Of a stretch of 64,000 bases of DNA, positions 1 through 33,483 are shown one piece after another. The first letter of the stretch is position 1. The number at the start of each line of letters is the position of its first letter. The notes under the pieces were generated by a model, which saw only the letters and a program-made list of their open reading frames with translations, had not been told where the DNA came from and searched no databases. Source of the DNA: Oncomelania hupensis (Eukaryota > Mollusca > Gastropoda > Littorinimorpha > Pomatiopsidae); the NCBI GenBank assembly GCA_036898135.1, contig CM072511.1, positions 162,122,814 to 162,186,813 of the forward strand, written 5' to 3'. The position numbers were made by a program, and so were the translations under genes.

Positions 1-483
1 GTTCTTTTCTAGAAAGTTCTTGACTGTGCTGCACCCTTCTAGACTGTTCTAGAACAGCACGCTTTCTGCAGTAGCGCTGATGCTTGTCACTAGTCGCCTT
101 CGTTGACGCAGGCCCCGCTGTCCTCGTCGTATGCGACGCTGCACCACGCTGGTGTTGATGTATACGCTCCTGTGCTGAAGTAGACGCGACGTCCGTTCGT
201 CGCTCTCTCTAATACTGGCGATGTAGCTCCGAGACTGTCCCTCGACGTAGTCCTGCGGCAGCCACGTAGTCCCGATCTGTTGTTCGCTCACGAAGCAACT
301 CTTCAGCGACTACACGCCCTTGCAGTCAACCCGAATCTATCGGATGTAGTCCCAGTATGTTGGCCCCTCTCGACGCAACTTGTTGGCGGCTACCCTCGAT
401 GACTGCCTCTCGTAACGTTGACTCGCTTGTTGTAGCAGTTGAACCCTTGGCTATGGCGTGAATCGCGGCTTGACCCCCAAAAT
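1..483 (-). mobile_element. Internal leader of the LTR element, leaving the window
   Basis: This lies downstream of the putative primer binding site on the minus strand. An 80-codon open frame (291-49) shows no recognisable domain. Its assignment rests only on its position next to the LTR. Confidence 0.35.
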
Positions 484-1199
484 GTTACACTCAGTTCGAT
501 GATGGTGTTTTTCTTTATCAGTAGTGGATTCAGCCCCAATGCTGAAGTACTGATGAGTGTAGCTCAGATTCGTTTATTCACGCAACCCGCTCAAGCAGCA
601 TACAAGTCACTAAGTCGACGTATGAAGTTTTCCACTTTTTATTCAGCACACATCAACAACTGCATACAATCACTCAATCGCCTTTCCACTCTCAAATTTA
701 CTTTCCAAGTCACTATCAACAACAACTCTCTTATTTTTGAAACAGCGCGGCACTTAAATAGTCTCTTGATACTCCCGAATAACCTGGATCAATCTCGTTT
801 GACGCAATTTAACCAATCGCTTCTAACTTCGTCATTACTGTCTTACGTCATACATAATTATTTCCCGTCCCAGAATATTCGCCATTATCTACATCCATCA
901 AGAAACTTCGATCGATAGTAAACAAGCGGGTCCAGAGAATTCTACAACAATATCGACCAACAAAAATTATCAACGTTATACAAAGCCTCTCCTAACAACA
1001 ATGCAAACTCAAATCAAAGGTAAATAAACTCTATCATTGAATACTTTGCAAAACGAAACGATTAGATCTATCGTGCGCGCTTCCGACGTACTACCATTCG
1101 CGTTTCAACGTAACACAGACTGGCTGGGGTTTGCTCCGGCACGTAGAGCCGAGCCCATATATGGGCATACGTTATACATTGATCAGTTGGTCACAACAA
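484..1199 (-). mobile_element. LTR of a retrotransposon running leftwards
   Basis: On the minus strand the segment starts TGTTGTGACC, carries a TATTTAAG TATA-like motif and two AATAAA signals near its 3' part, and ends GTGTAACA. It is followed after three T's by TGGGGGTCAAGCCGCGATTC, a plausible primer binding site (its complement ends CCCCA and has a GAATC T-loop part). The outer border at about 1199 is uncertain. Diverged relatives occur near 49.3 kb and 52.7 kb. Confidence 0.6.
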
Positions 1200-2046
1200 T
1201 TGTAAAGGGAGATAATTATAATTCTTCAATTAAAATTAAATTGATTCCAATTGTAATAAAATGAAAAAGAAAACAATAAATAAAACTTTATTCCATTCAA
1301 TTATTATAAATGGAGGTAATTTATGAGTGAGCTTGAGAAGGAATAGTGTAGTAACGTGCACTAGGATGCAGAAGAGCATGTGGGTATTTTTTCCTATGTT
1401 GGTGGGTTAATAATGCTTTAATTTCCTCTTGTGTATGCCTTAGTGTACTGGTAGTGGCATCTCCAAAGGCACCATGCTGGATGTTCTGGTGGCCTAGCTT
1501 TTGACCGCAACAACACAGGAGCAATATACAACCTGGCACCTCAACTGAGTCTGAGCATCTGAGGGAACCACGCTGGTCCCCGACTGCCCTCCATCGGGGT
1601 TGCAATTTATAAAGTCCATAACGGAAAAGTCTGTTTCTCATTCCTTTGTCAATTTGCTCAAAATTGAACTGTAAAAAGGTACGACAGTTGCCATTTGTAT
1701 AAAGTCACATTTATAGCTGAGGAGTGTAATTTTCTTTATATTCAAGCATCTTGTATAACTTGTAGCCATTGATAAATAAATATTGGAGAAAAGTTAGATT
1801 GTATACAATATTAAGAATTTTGTATTGTTAATATTTTGTAGTTGGAGTTGGACAAATCTTTAGTTAAATAATTAACAATTCTACATCGACTTGTGAAACT
1901 CTATAGGCTGTAGGAAGAGACACTTTAAAGAAAATAATTATCTTATTTATTATTCATACCTGTTTGCCAGCTGTTTTGTTTCATTATAGTTAAGTGTGAT
2001 TGTGGGTATACGGGTGGGTTATAAAGTTATATAAAAATATAGGTTA
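1200..2046. other. AT-rich stretch with no recognised gene
   Basis: A 106-codon minus-strand frame at 1641-1321 matches no family I recognise. The remainder is AT-rich. The missing last ARRDC exon could lie here but I could not identify it. Confidence 0.3.
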
Positions 2047-2327
2047 GCATGTTGTGTGGCCAAGTGGTCTAAGGCGGGACTAACTTGCCTTGTCCACAGG
2101 CCAGAAACCAATGGCGCCTGACAGGTGTGGGATCGATCCAGCATCTGGGCGTTATGTTTCTTCGAATATTATTAACTTTCGACTCGGGGGTTTTCTCCGG
2201 GTACTCCAGTTTGCTCCCCCCAGCAAAATTTCAAAAATACAACTAATGTTAGATAGGTTGGGTATGGGCGCGCCACAGGCTGGCATAGAATTTCCCGATA
2301 AAAAGGGACAATAAGGCGTTAGAAAAA
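2047..2327 (+). mobile_element. tRNA-derived SINE family C, copy 1
   Basis: The head resembles a tRNA with a long variable arm: A-box-like TGGCCAAGTGGTCTAAGGC and B-box-like GGGATCGATCC. The body includes GGGTTTTCTCCGGGTACTCC, shared with SINE family B. The tail is A-rich. A second copy is at 61523. Confidence 0.75.
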
Positions 2328-2516
2328 AAAAGTTGCAATTATTTTCTCTGATGTTTTATTTGTTAGTTTTTGGGGTGGTTGTTTCTCGTGTGGTAAGCAC
2401 ACTAATGTGTACACACTGTTTAGACAATGGACGTCACAGTAAGCGTTGACGAAATGCCTGAGATAATTTAAGTTAAGCGAGTACACCCACACACCACGTC
2501 AATGTCCTGGGTATAT

Positions 2517-2960
2517 CCTATCCTATCCTATCCTATCCTATCCTATCCCGTAACTCGGAGGTCGTAGGGACACCGCAGATGATCGTTTAACCAGCGTACT
2601 CCATCTTTCCCTGTCCTCAGCAACCCTGATTGTTTCGCTCAGTGTCAAAACCAGTCCATTCTCGAATGTTGTCATCCCACCTCTTATTCGGTCTCCCTCT
2701 TCTTCTACCTCCTTGCACTGTGCCTTGCAGGATGGTCTTTGCAAGACCTGATGTTCTGGTGACGTGGCCATACCATCGGAGTTTCCGTTTCTTCACCACT
2801 GTGAGCATGTCATCGTGTTGTCCAATGGCTTGTGTGATGGTCTGTCGGACTTCGTCGTTGGTGATGTGCTGGGTATAGGAAATGCCCAGAAGTCTTCTGT
2901 AGCACCTCATCTCCATGCTTTGTATTCTTCGTGGGAGATCTGCTGTGAGGGTCCATGTTT
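2517..2960 (-). mobile_element. RTE-like LINE fragment, 5'-truncated
   Basis: The 3' end of the RTE-like family with the (TATCC)n tail on the left. Identical CTGGGTATAT at 2507-2516 and 2961-2970 forms a 10-bp target duplication. It contains the C-terminal RRGRPNKRWDDNIREW segment with frame damage. It lies 88 bp from ARRDC exon 6. Confidence 0.88.
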
Positions 2961-3047
2961 CTGGGTATATATCGGACATAACAACCGTCTGGGTACGTTA
3001 ATTTGGCGTAACATTGTCTCCACAGTGGAGTGTGAAAGTGTACTCAC

Positions 3048-24990
<21,943 letters not shown>

Positions 24991-25504
24991 CTTGCCTCTC
25001 TCCTGTCTAAGAAACCTGCTATACTAACATGCAGCATAGGGCTGTTACAGAGCACTGTATTTCAACGTGCAATCAAAGACAATCAGGATAAAAGTTATTA
25101 GATATGTAAAAGATCGGTTAATACATGTTTCGTACTGTTTGCTTACATAGACCTAAGGGAATAACAGTCAGGAGCAAGCATCAGGTGTTAAATACACATA
25201 AGTATAGGTGATGAGGAATTAAAATGGCTAGAAGGAAACACCTGAAATTTAAGAACGTCTGAGTTGGAGATGAAAATTGAGCAAACTTATAAAGTGCCTA
25301 ATTCACGTTACGAGATGACAATTTGCCTACATTTTGGTACAATTTTTTGTGTGCTTAATATTTATAATCTAAATTTCGAGACCGACCATGGTCTGGAATA
25401 CAACACACAATGGATGACTTATCTCCCTTTAGAATACCTATGCAGGCAAGAGGCGAATTATGCTCTTTATGAGGGAGTTAGTTATAAGTTAGTTATTCAT
25501 TGCT

Positions 25505-26092
25505 TAAAGGGTCCAGCGGACTGCAAAGAGCCGAATCAGTACCACAAAATCAAGACCACAATTTCGCTGAAAGAGGACTCACCCCGGATCCGCATAAAAG
25601 ATCCACCGAAACAACCATAGTGGTAACACTGAAGGCACTCCGCCAGTCGGTCACTTTACAATAAAGACATCCCACGCAGGGGACGCTGAGGTTATACTCT
25701 AATTTATAGAATCCCCGTTTACAAAAACAAAATAGAATACAAACATCATTATAAAATATCAACAAAACACATACATATAAAATGCCTATATTTCCAAATA
25801 ATAAGTTAACATCATAGGAAGCCCCAGTGACCACCTGGCAGAAAGCGTCCAATATTCCCAAGCTGATTCAACAGACTTTACACACAAATGAGGAGTTTTG
25901 TCCCAGAAGAGTTTTCAAGAAAAAAGGTAGGTGGTCTAGCGAAGAAGAATATCGTATAATAGATTGATAGAACAGAGTAGGAATGAGAAAGAACAAAGGA
26001 GAAAGACAGCGACAGTGGGAATATAAAGCACTAAATTTCCACAAAGTGGGGATACTATTTATACTGAAACCCTCGGCATCCCCATAGGAGGC
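25505..26092 (-). repeat. Interspersed repeat family X, copy 1
   Basis: A 590-bp repeat also at 50455 and 55228 in the same orientation. Shared blocks include CCGCATAAAAGATC, GTCACTTTACAATAAAGACA and AAATTTCC...GTGGGGATACTATTTATACTG. The minus strand is assigned because the 61-bp 3' fragment at 37764 reads in that sense. The class (SINE or LINE 3' end) is inferred. Confidence 0.75.
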
Positions 26093-26857
26093 AGGATTCC
26101 TAATTACATTATGTGATACTATTAGACAAGTAATAATTATGTACCCCTGCGTGTTGCTACAGCCGATTTTTGTTGTTTACTAAATGGCAAAATAAGTTAG
26201 TTTGCCCTTTTTTTTTCTTTCTCTTCTTTTATTTTAAAGTTTTAGTTATTGTTCAGCCGGAGTTTAAAGTCACAACCTATCATATCAAAACTCCTTGAAA
26301 AGATTGTCCTGAAACAGTTCAATGAACATCTTGTTTCCAACAGCCTTCTCTGCCCATTTCAGTTTTGACCATTCCACTGAAACTTTAAATACTCTGCGTA
26401 GATCTACAATGCAGGCTTCTTCTTCACAAGCTTCGCCAGGACGTCACAAGAAGATGAAGAATAATTAAACGGAAAAAAACCTAGATTATGGTTAAAAGAA
26501 CAACAACAATAACAACATAAAGGTCTTCGGTTTGTTAAAACCATAATGTGCAAGCTTAAAGGGATCCACTGGGCCCCCCCCCCCCCCCACCACCCCCCTC
26601 GACGGATCATTTTAGCATTCACAATGAGTGCTGTCCCACTTAAAAAAATAAGCTTACAACAAAACAATAACTCTTTTGAAAGTATATTTAGTTTTTAATG
26701 AATAAATTCCGTCGTTTTCGTGCCTATTAATAGCAACAGCCGTTGGCTAGCCAGCCAGCATTCTGGAACTAAAAATAGCAGCAACCCAAAGCCGGTGAGA
26801 GACAGAACCCATTAAAAAAATTGCTCGTAAGATTTTTCGTTTTCAGTTGATAAAATA
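26093..26857. other. Intergenic, nothing coding recognised
   Basis: A C-tract lies at 26575-26588. A short CR1/L2-like echo (near 26281, KLLEKIVLKQFNEHL) is too degraded to annotate firmly. Confidence 0.35.
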
Positions 26858-27712
26858 AACCCTACCCTACCCTACCCTACCCTACCATACACTGCCCTAC
26901 CCTACCCTACCCTACCCTACACTGTCCTACCCTACCCTACCCTACCCTACACTGCCCTACCCTACCCTACCCTACACTGCCCTACCCTACCCTACCCTAC
27001 ACTGCCCTACCCTACCCTACACTACCCTACCCTACACTGCCCTACCCTACCCTACCCTACCCTACCCTACCCTACACTGCCCTACCCTACCCTACCCTAC
27101 CCTACCCTACCCTACACTGCCCTACCCTACCCTACCCTACACTGCCCTACCCTACCCTACCCTACCCTACACTGCCCTACCCTACCCTACCCTACCCTAC
27201 ACTGCCCTACCCTACCCTACCCTACCCTACACTGTCCTACCCTACCCTACCCTACCCTACACTGCCCTACCCTACCCTACCCTACACTGCCCTACCCTAC
27301 CCTACCCTACACTGTCCTACCCTACCCTACCCTACACTGTCCTACCCTACCCTACACTGCCCTACCCTACACTACCCTACCCTACACTGTCCTACCCTAC
27401 ACTACCCTACCCTACCCTACCCTACACTGCCCTACCCTACACTACACTGCCCTACCCTACCCTACCCTACACTACCCTACCCTACACTACCCTACCCTAC
27501 ACTGCCCTACCCTACCCTACACTGCCCTACCCTACACTACCCTACCCTACCCTACACTGCCCTACCCTACACTGCCCTACCCTACCCTACCCTACCCTAC
27601 ACTACCCTACCCTACCCTACACTGCCCTACCCTACACTACCCTACCCTACACTGTCCTACCCTACACTACCCTACCCTACCCTACACTGCCCTACCCTAC
27701 CCTACCCTACCC
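26858..27712. repeat. CCTAC/ACTGC pentamer satellite
   Basis: About 850 bp in strict 5-bp register. Runs of two to eight CCTAC units are separated by single ACTGC, ACTGT or ACTAC units, giving variable higher-order units of about 15-40 bp. It is not the TTAGGG telomere motif. Confidence 0.95.
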
Positions 27713-27976
27713 CAGACACCAAAGACGCATTCTTCAAGCCGCGTGGTTCACTCACAAATAGGGTCAAAGTTCACACGGCTATGGTATCGATGTACCGTAA
27801 AAACAGGGGAAATCACTTCCTCTCACAACCCAAATAGACAATTCAAACTTTAGCGGTTGATTAGAGCAATGAAAGCCCACTTTGTCATTGTTTAATATTG
27901 TAGCGGTAAGGGAGGCGACTGGTTGCCGGCAGCCTGGTACTCCCAACCACGCTCCACAGCCTTGCAAGGCAACTAC

Positions 27977-28250
27977 AGTGAACTTCGGATATAGTAAAGT
28001 GCCCTGGGACCAAATAAATCTTTAGTATAACCGAATATTTAATATAACCGAAAATCCGTTTACAGTAAAGTTTTTAAAGTTTACTTTACTATAACCGAAA
28101 CTTCGTTTATAATACAGTTTTAGAGGTTTACTTGACTATAACCGACTTCGTTTATAATAACGATTTTAGAGGGTTAATTTAGCATAACCGAAACTTTGTT
28201 TTTGTTTTAATTTAACGTTTACTAATCCGACACTCTCATTATAAAGAGAT
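27977..28250 (+). mobile_element. pogo/Tigger-like transposon left end or MITE
   Basis: TA then CAGTGAACTTCGGATATAGT, followed by repeated ATAACCGAAAnTTCGTTTATAAT blocks. An inverse end with the same TIR lies at 34438. The TA target and the TIR style are typical of Tc1/mariner-pogo elements. Confidence 0.6.
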
Positions 28251-28380
28251 AGAAAACGCTGGTCTAAAGTGTATGTTGGTGCACAGGGCCGGATCAATCC
28301 ATTTTCGAGGGAGGGGGTGGGGTGGGGTGCTAGTCTTGTTCTTTTTAAAATGTATGGTACAGAGTGGTGAAACACCACAA

Positions 28381-28577
28381 GTAAAACTCGTGGTGCAGTG
28401 GATAAGTCGCCGGTTTCCTATGCCGAAAGTCGCGGGTTCGATTGCCGCAAGGGGCGAACGTATGTGACTTAGGTACGAGACTATTGAGGTCACCGAGGGT
28501 TTTCTCCGGGCACTCCGGTTTCCTCCCTCCCTTCAATAGTGGTACAGGATGCAGTCAATATAAAAATTTCAAAAATA
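28381..28577 (+). mobile_element. tRNA-derived SINE family B, copy 2
   Basis: A-box-like TGGTGCAGTGGATAAG and B box GGGTTCGATTGCC. The body has GAGGGTTTTCTCCGGGCACT and a CAATATAAAAATTTC end. Confidence 0.82.
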
Positions 28578-29550
<973 letters not shown>

Positions 29551-29751
29551 TTGAACACGGCCTTTTCAAAATTGAGATTTTCTTCTTCTTTGTGTTTCCC
29601 TTCCCACCCCACCCCCCAATGGGTATTACCTATTGCTATCGTAATTACAGGTAAATAGCAATTACGTTACTTGAGTGAACATTATGAATATGCACTCATC
29701 GTCAAGATCTATTGTTTCTGGACACAGCCACATGATAACAAGTGATATTTC

Positions 29752-32700
29752 CTATCCTATCCTATCCTGTCCCATAACCCGAAGGTCGTAGGGGCACCAC
29801 AGATGATCGCTTAACCAGCATACTCCATCTTTCTCTGTCCTCAGCAGCCCTCATGGCTTCGCTCAGTGTCAAACCAGTCCATTCTCGAATGTTGTCCTCC
29901 CACCTCTTTTTCGGTCTCCCCCTTCTTCTACCTCCTTGCACTGTGCCTTGCAGAATGGTCTTTGCAAGGCCTGATGATCTGGTGACGTGGCCATACCATC
30001 GGAGTTTCCGTTTCTTCACCACTGTGAGCAGGTCATCGTGTTGTCCAATGGCTTGTGTGATGGTCTGTCGGACTTCAACGTTGGTGATGTGTTGGGTATA
30101 GGAAATGCACAGAAGTCTTCTGTAGCACCTCATCTCCATGCTTTGTATTCTTCGTTGGAGATCTGCTGTGAGGGTCCATGCTTCGCAAGCATATAGGAAG
30201 ATGGAGATGACCAGAGAGCGCAGCAGTCTTACTTTGGAATGTAGACTGATGGTTCTGTCTTTCCAAATGGGCTTCAACCTTGTCAGGGCAGCAGTTGTTT
30301 GTGCGATCCTGGAGAGGACTTCCTGTCGAGACCCATTGTCTGACACAATGGCTCCTAAATATTTGAAGCTGTGCACTGTGTTGAGGGATTGGCCTTGTAC
30401 TTTGATGTCCGTGTTGATGCCATTGGTGTTGTTGGTCATCATTTTGGTCTTCTCTGCACTTATTTCCATTCCATAAGCTCTGGAGGTGGTGTCAAGCCTC
30501 TGTACAAGCTGTTCAAGTTCTTGTTCCTCTCCAGCCAATCCATCAATATCATCCGCAAAACGAAGATTGGAGATTGCTCTGCCCCCTATGCTGACTGTGC
30601 CTTCGTGATCTGCAAGAGCATCTGACATGATGCGCTCTAGGAAGATGTTGAAGAGTGTTGGAGAGAGTAGGCATCCTTGACGCACACCGATTGTTGTTCT
30701 GAACCAGTTCCCGATGACGCTGTTATGGAGGACTGCACTGGTAGCCTTGTCATACAGGCTTTTGATGACTTCTATGATTTTAGGGCTGATGTTGTACACT
30801 TTCATGGTTGCCCATAGAGCTGCATGCCAGACTCGGTCAAATGCCTTCTTGAAGTCTATGAACACATGATATAGATGTTGTTGGTGCTGTAGGTATTTCT
30901 CACAGATTATTCTGAGGTTGAAAATCTGTTCAGTGGTACTTCGCCCTGCCATGAATCCTGCTTGTTCTTCAGCTATGATTTGTTCAGCTTGTGGTTTCAA
31001 CCTGTTGAGTATTATTTTCAGGAGGACCTTGCTGGGATGGCTGATGAGGCTGATGGTGCGGTAATTTTCACACTCCTGAAGGTTACCTTTTTTAGGAAGA
31101 GTGATGACAAGCGACTGGGTCCATGGTGTAGGCCATTCCCCACTCTGCCAGATCTTGTTACAGATAGTGGTGAGAGCATCAGTCATCGCTTCTCCTCCTG
31201 CTTGTAGCAGTTCCGCTGGTATGTTGTCCACTCCCGCTGACTTCCCTTTCTTCAGCGATTGCACTGCTGCCTCAACTTCTTCCCGGAGAATTGGGAGGAT
31301 TTCTTCTTCTTCTCTGCTCTCGGGACATGCTAGAACTGATGGGTCTCCATTTGGTGTATGGTTGTAAAGGTCAGAGCAGTACTCTGTCCATCTGTCCAAG
31401 ACTTCTTGTTCTTCTGTAAGGCAAATGCCAGACTTGCTTTGGATAGTGGAGACTTTGGGCTGTTTAACACTTGTCAGCCGCTTCACAGTCTGGTAGGCCT
31501 TCTTGCTGTTGTTCTTGTTCAGATTGTTCTCTATTTCCTGGCATTGATCTTCTATCCAGTTCTCCTTTGCTGTGCGCATGCCTTTTCGGATGTCATTGTT
31601 GATTTTTCGGTAGACATCAGCTCCCTGTGAGGTGTTCTTTTTCTTTTTTAACTCTCTTCGTTTATCACACAGATCCAAAAGTTCAGGTGTGATCCACGGC
31701 TTCTTCTTTGGTCGGTGCTTGCCAAGGATCTCAGTGGCGGCATCTGTTACAGCTGAGTTGAAGGTATTGGTCATGGTGTTGACATCTACTTCGCCTGCCC
31801 CCAAAATAAGCAGTGGTGCAAATTTCCCTCCAATTGTGGCCTGAAATATTTTTGCCACCTCCGGGTCTTGCAGTTTGTCCAGGTCGAACTTCAGCCTAGT
31901 GCACTTTGCTGTATTTACTCTCTTCAAATGGAGCCGGAAAGACATCATCACGAGATCGTGGTCACTTCCAATGTCTGCTCCTGGAAAAGTGCGTGTCCTG
32001 CCAATGTTGATGCTTGATCTGAAGCGTTTCTTGACCATGATGTAGTCGATCTGGTTGTGATGTTCCCCGCCGGGACTGTGCCATGTCCATCGTCTGGATT
32101 TTTTGTGGAGACCAAGCGTGTTTGCCAGTACCAGATTGTTGTATCTGGCAAACTCCAATAGCCTCAGACCCCTGTCATTTGTCTCGTTGTTGCAGTGGGG
32201 TCCGCATGTGTCTCCCCAGTTGCGGTGCGCATCTTGGCCAACCTTGGCATTCCAGTCGCCTTGCACTATGACTATGTCCTTCTTCGGCACTTGGTCAAGG
32301 ACCGCCTGTATATTTTCATAAAAATCCTCCACTTCGCTGTCTTCATAGTCTGATGTTGGGGCATAGGCCTGGATGATGGTAATGTTGAAAGGGGTTGCTC
32401 TCAGACGGATGGTAATGAGTCTACTGGAGACTGGGCGGCAACCCATGACAGTGGCTAGAATGTTCTTGTGGACCAAGAATCCAACGCCGTGTTCGTGCCT
32501 GTCATCTCTACCGCTGAAATAGAGCTTGTGGCCTTTGTCAGTCGTTGTTTCACCTAGGCCTTTCCAGCGCAGTTCGCTGATACCTAGAACGTTCCATCGA
32601 TAGTGGTCCAGCTCGTGGGCCAGTTCTTCTAATTTTCCTTCCGCAGTTAGGGTCCTGACGTTCCAGGTTCCTATGACGATGTTGTTTCTCGTGCGGATCT

Positions 32701-33104
32701 TGCTATATTGTCCATCAGTAGCATACTTAACACCTCCGTCCTGGTGGCCAACGGAAGGCGCGGTCCTTGTGCCGGGTGACAGCCCGGGCGACGACCGATC
32801 CGGTATGGAATTAGTGGATTGTGTCATCATGTAGTGTGTCTTGGGCAAAAAAGACCTGGCAGGGCCCAATCCTCTCCAGGCTGTTGGCCACAGCCGAAAT
32901 CCACGAATACAGTGTGGCTCGCCTTGGCCCTGAGCACGTGGTCGTTGAACCTGTAGTAACGTGAGGTTCCTCCGCCCTGGCCGGTGACTTCTGTGTAGAA
33001 GACTTTCGCCCAGTGATGCCGTGCTAACATCACCCCTGTTAGTCGCCTCTTACGACACGCCGGGAAACGTTGGGTCTATTCTATTTGCCCGAACCCACAG
33101 AGCA
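29752..33104 (-). mobile_element. Full-length RTE-like non-LTR retrotransposon, intact
   Basis: AAGTGATATTTC at 29740-29751 and 33105-33116 is a perfect 12-bp target duplication enclosing 3353 bp. The 5' end (right) has about 270 bp of leader. One uninterrupted frame follows, and the 3' end (left) is a short (TATCC)n tail. At least six truncated relatives lie in this window. Perfect flanks and an open frame point to a recent, perhaps competent, insertion. Confidence 0.93.
29762..32830 (-). CDS. RTE-like endonuclease-reverse transcriptase, intact ORF
   Basis: This protein nicks target DNA and copies its RNA in place (non-LTR target-primed mechanism, family knowledge). The start is taken at the ATG pair at 32830 (MMTQSTNSI); an upstream in-frame extension to 32869 lacks ATG. 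An APE-type endonuclease covers about residues 45-300: GTWNVRTL, SELRW, IQAYAPTSD, GDWNAKVG, a DYIMVKKR block and SDHDLV. The RT follows: KSAGVDNIPAELLQ, motif A DFKKAFDRVW, motif B GVRQGCLLSPTLFN and motif C FADDIDGLA. The C-terminus has KRKLRWYGHV and GRRRGRPKKRWEDNIREWTG. No stop or frameshift is seen over about 1020 codons. The stop TAG is supplied by the tail repeat. Confidence 0.93.
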   Translation of the reverse strand: MMTQSTNSIPDRSSPGLSPGTRTAPSVGHQDGGVKYATDGQYSKIRTRNNIVIGTWNVRTLTAEGKLEELAHELDHYRWNVLGISELRWKGLGETTTDKGHKLYFSGRDDRHEHGVGFLVHKNILATVMGCRPVSSRLITIRLRATPFNITIIQAYAPTSDYEDSEVEDFYENIQAVLDQVPKKDIVIVQGDWNAKVGQDAHRNWGDTCGPHCNNETNDRGLRLLEFARYNNLVLANTLGLHKKSRRWTWHSPGGEHHNQIDYIMVKKRFRSSINIGRTRTFPGADIGSDHDLVMMSFRLHLKRVNTAKCTRLKFDLDKLQDPEVAKIFQATIGGKFAPLLILGAGEVDVNTMTNTFNSAVTDAATEILGKHRPKKKPWITPELLDLCDKRRELKKKKNTSQGADVYRKINNDIRKGMRTAKENWIEDQCQEIENNLNKNNSKKAYQTVKRLTSVKQPKVSTIQSKSGICLTEEQEVLDRWTEYCSDLYNHTPNGDPSVLACPESREEEEILPILREEVEAAVQSLKKGKSAGVDNIPAELLQAGGEAMTDALTTICNKIWQSGEWPTPWTQSLVITLPKKGNLQECENYRTISLISHPSKVLLKIILNRLKPQAEQIIAEEQAGFMAGRSTTEQIFNLRIICEKYLQHQQHLYHVFIDFKKAFDRVWHAALWATMKVYNISPKIIEVIKSLYDKATSAVLHNSVIGNWFRTTIGVRQGCLLSPTLFNIFLERIMSDALADHEGTVSIGGRAISNLRFADDIDGLAGEEQELEQLVQRLDTTSRAYGMEISAEKTKMMTNNTNGINTDIKVQGQSLNTVHSFKYLGAIVSDNGSRQEVLSRIAQTTAALTRLKPIWKDRTISLHSKVRLLRSLVISIFLYACEAWTLTADLQRRIQSMEMRCYRRLLCISYTQHITNVEVRQTITQAIGQHDDLLTVVKKRKLRWYGHVTRSSGLAKTILQGTVQGGRRRGRPKKRWEDNIREWTGLTLSEAMRAAEDRERWSMLVKRSSVVPLRPSGYGTG

Positions 33105-33116
33105 AAGTGATATTTC

Positions 33117-33437
33117 ATGAAAGTGAAAAGGTCCTTTTAGCCTTTCGTGTGAAGCCACCAGAAATCCACGGGAAATAGCTGAAAAAGATACTTTTTTTTT
33201 ATGAACACTTGCAGTAGGTCCATTGTCCCTTATTGGATTCCATTACGCTCACATATGTTGATTGATTATTTTTGTTAATTAACTCGGGTATTATAAACTC
33301 TTCAAGAATACCTCTCTTATAACCCAGTTTGTGTATATTGATTGAAATGTTACAGTATTATTTGTTTATGTCCGTGTGTGTAAGTTTGTGTGTGTGTGAG
33401 TGTGTGTGTGTGAGAGAGAGATAGAGAGAGAGAAAGG

Positions 33438-33483
<46 letters not shown>

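Noticed and set aside
1321..1641. 106-codon minus-strand ORF as the last ARRDC exon
   Set aside because: It has no PPxY motif, no similarity to ARRDC tails and no convincing acceptor in phase with exon 6.
25264..25620. 118-codon plus-strand ORF
   Set aside because: Its 3' third runs through repeat family X on the non-sense strand, and the remainder matches nothing recognised.
26858..27712. Telomeric repeat array
   Set aside because: The unit is the pentamer CCTAC, not CCCTAA. No chromosome end or subtelomeric context is visible.
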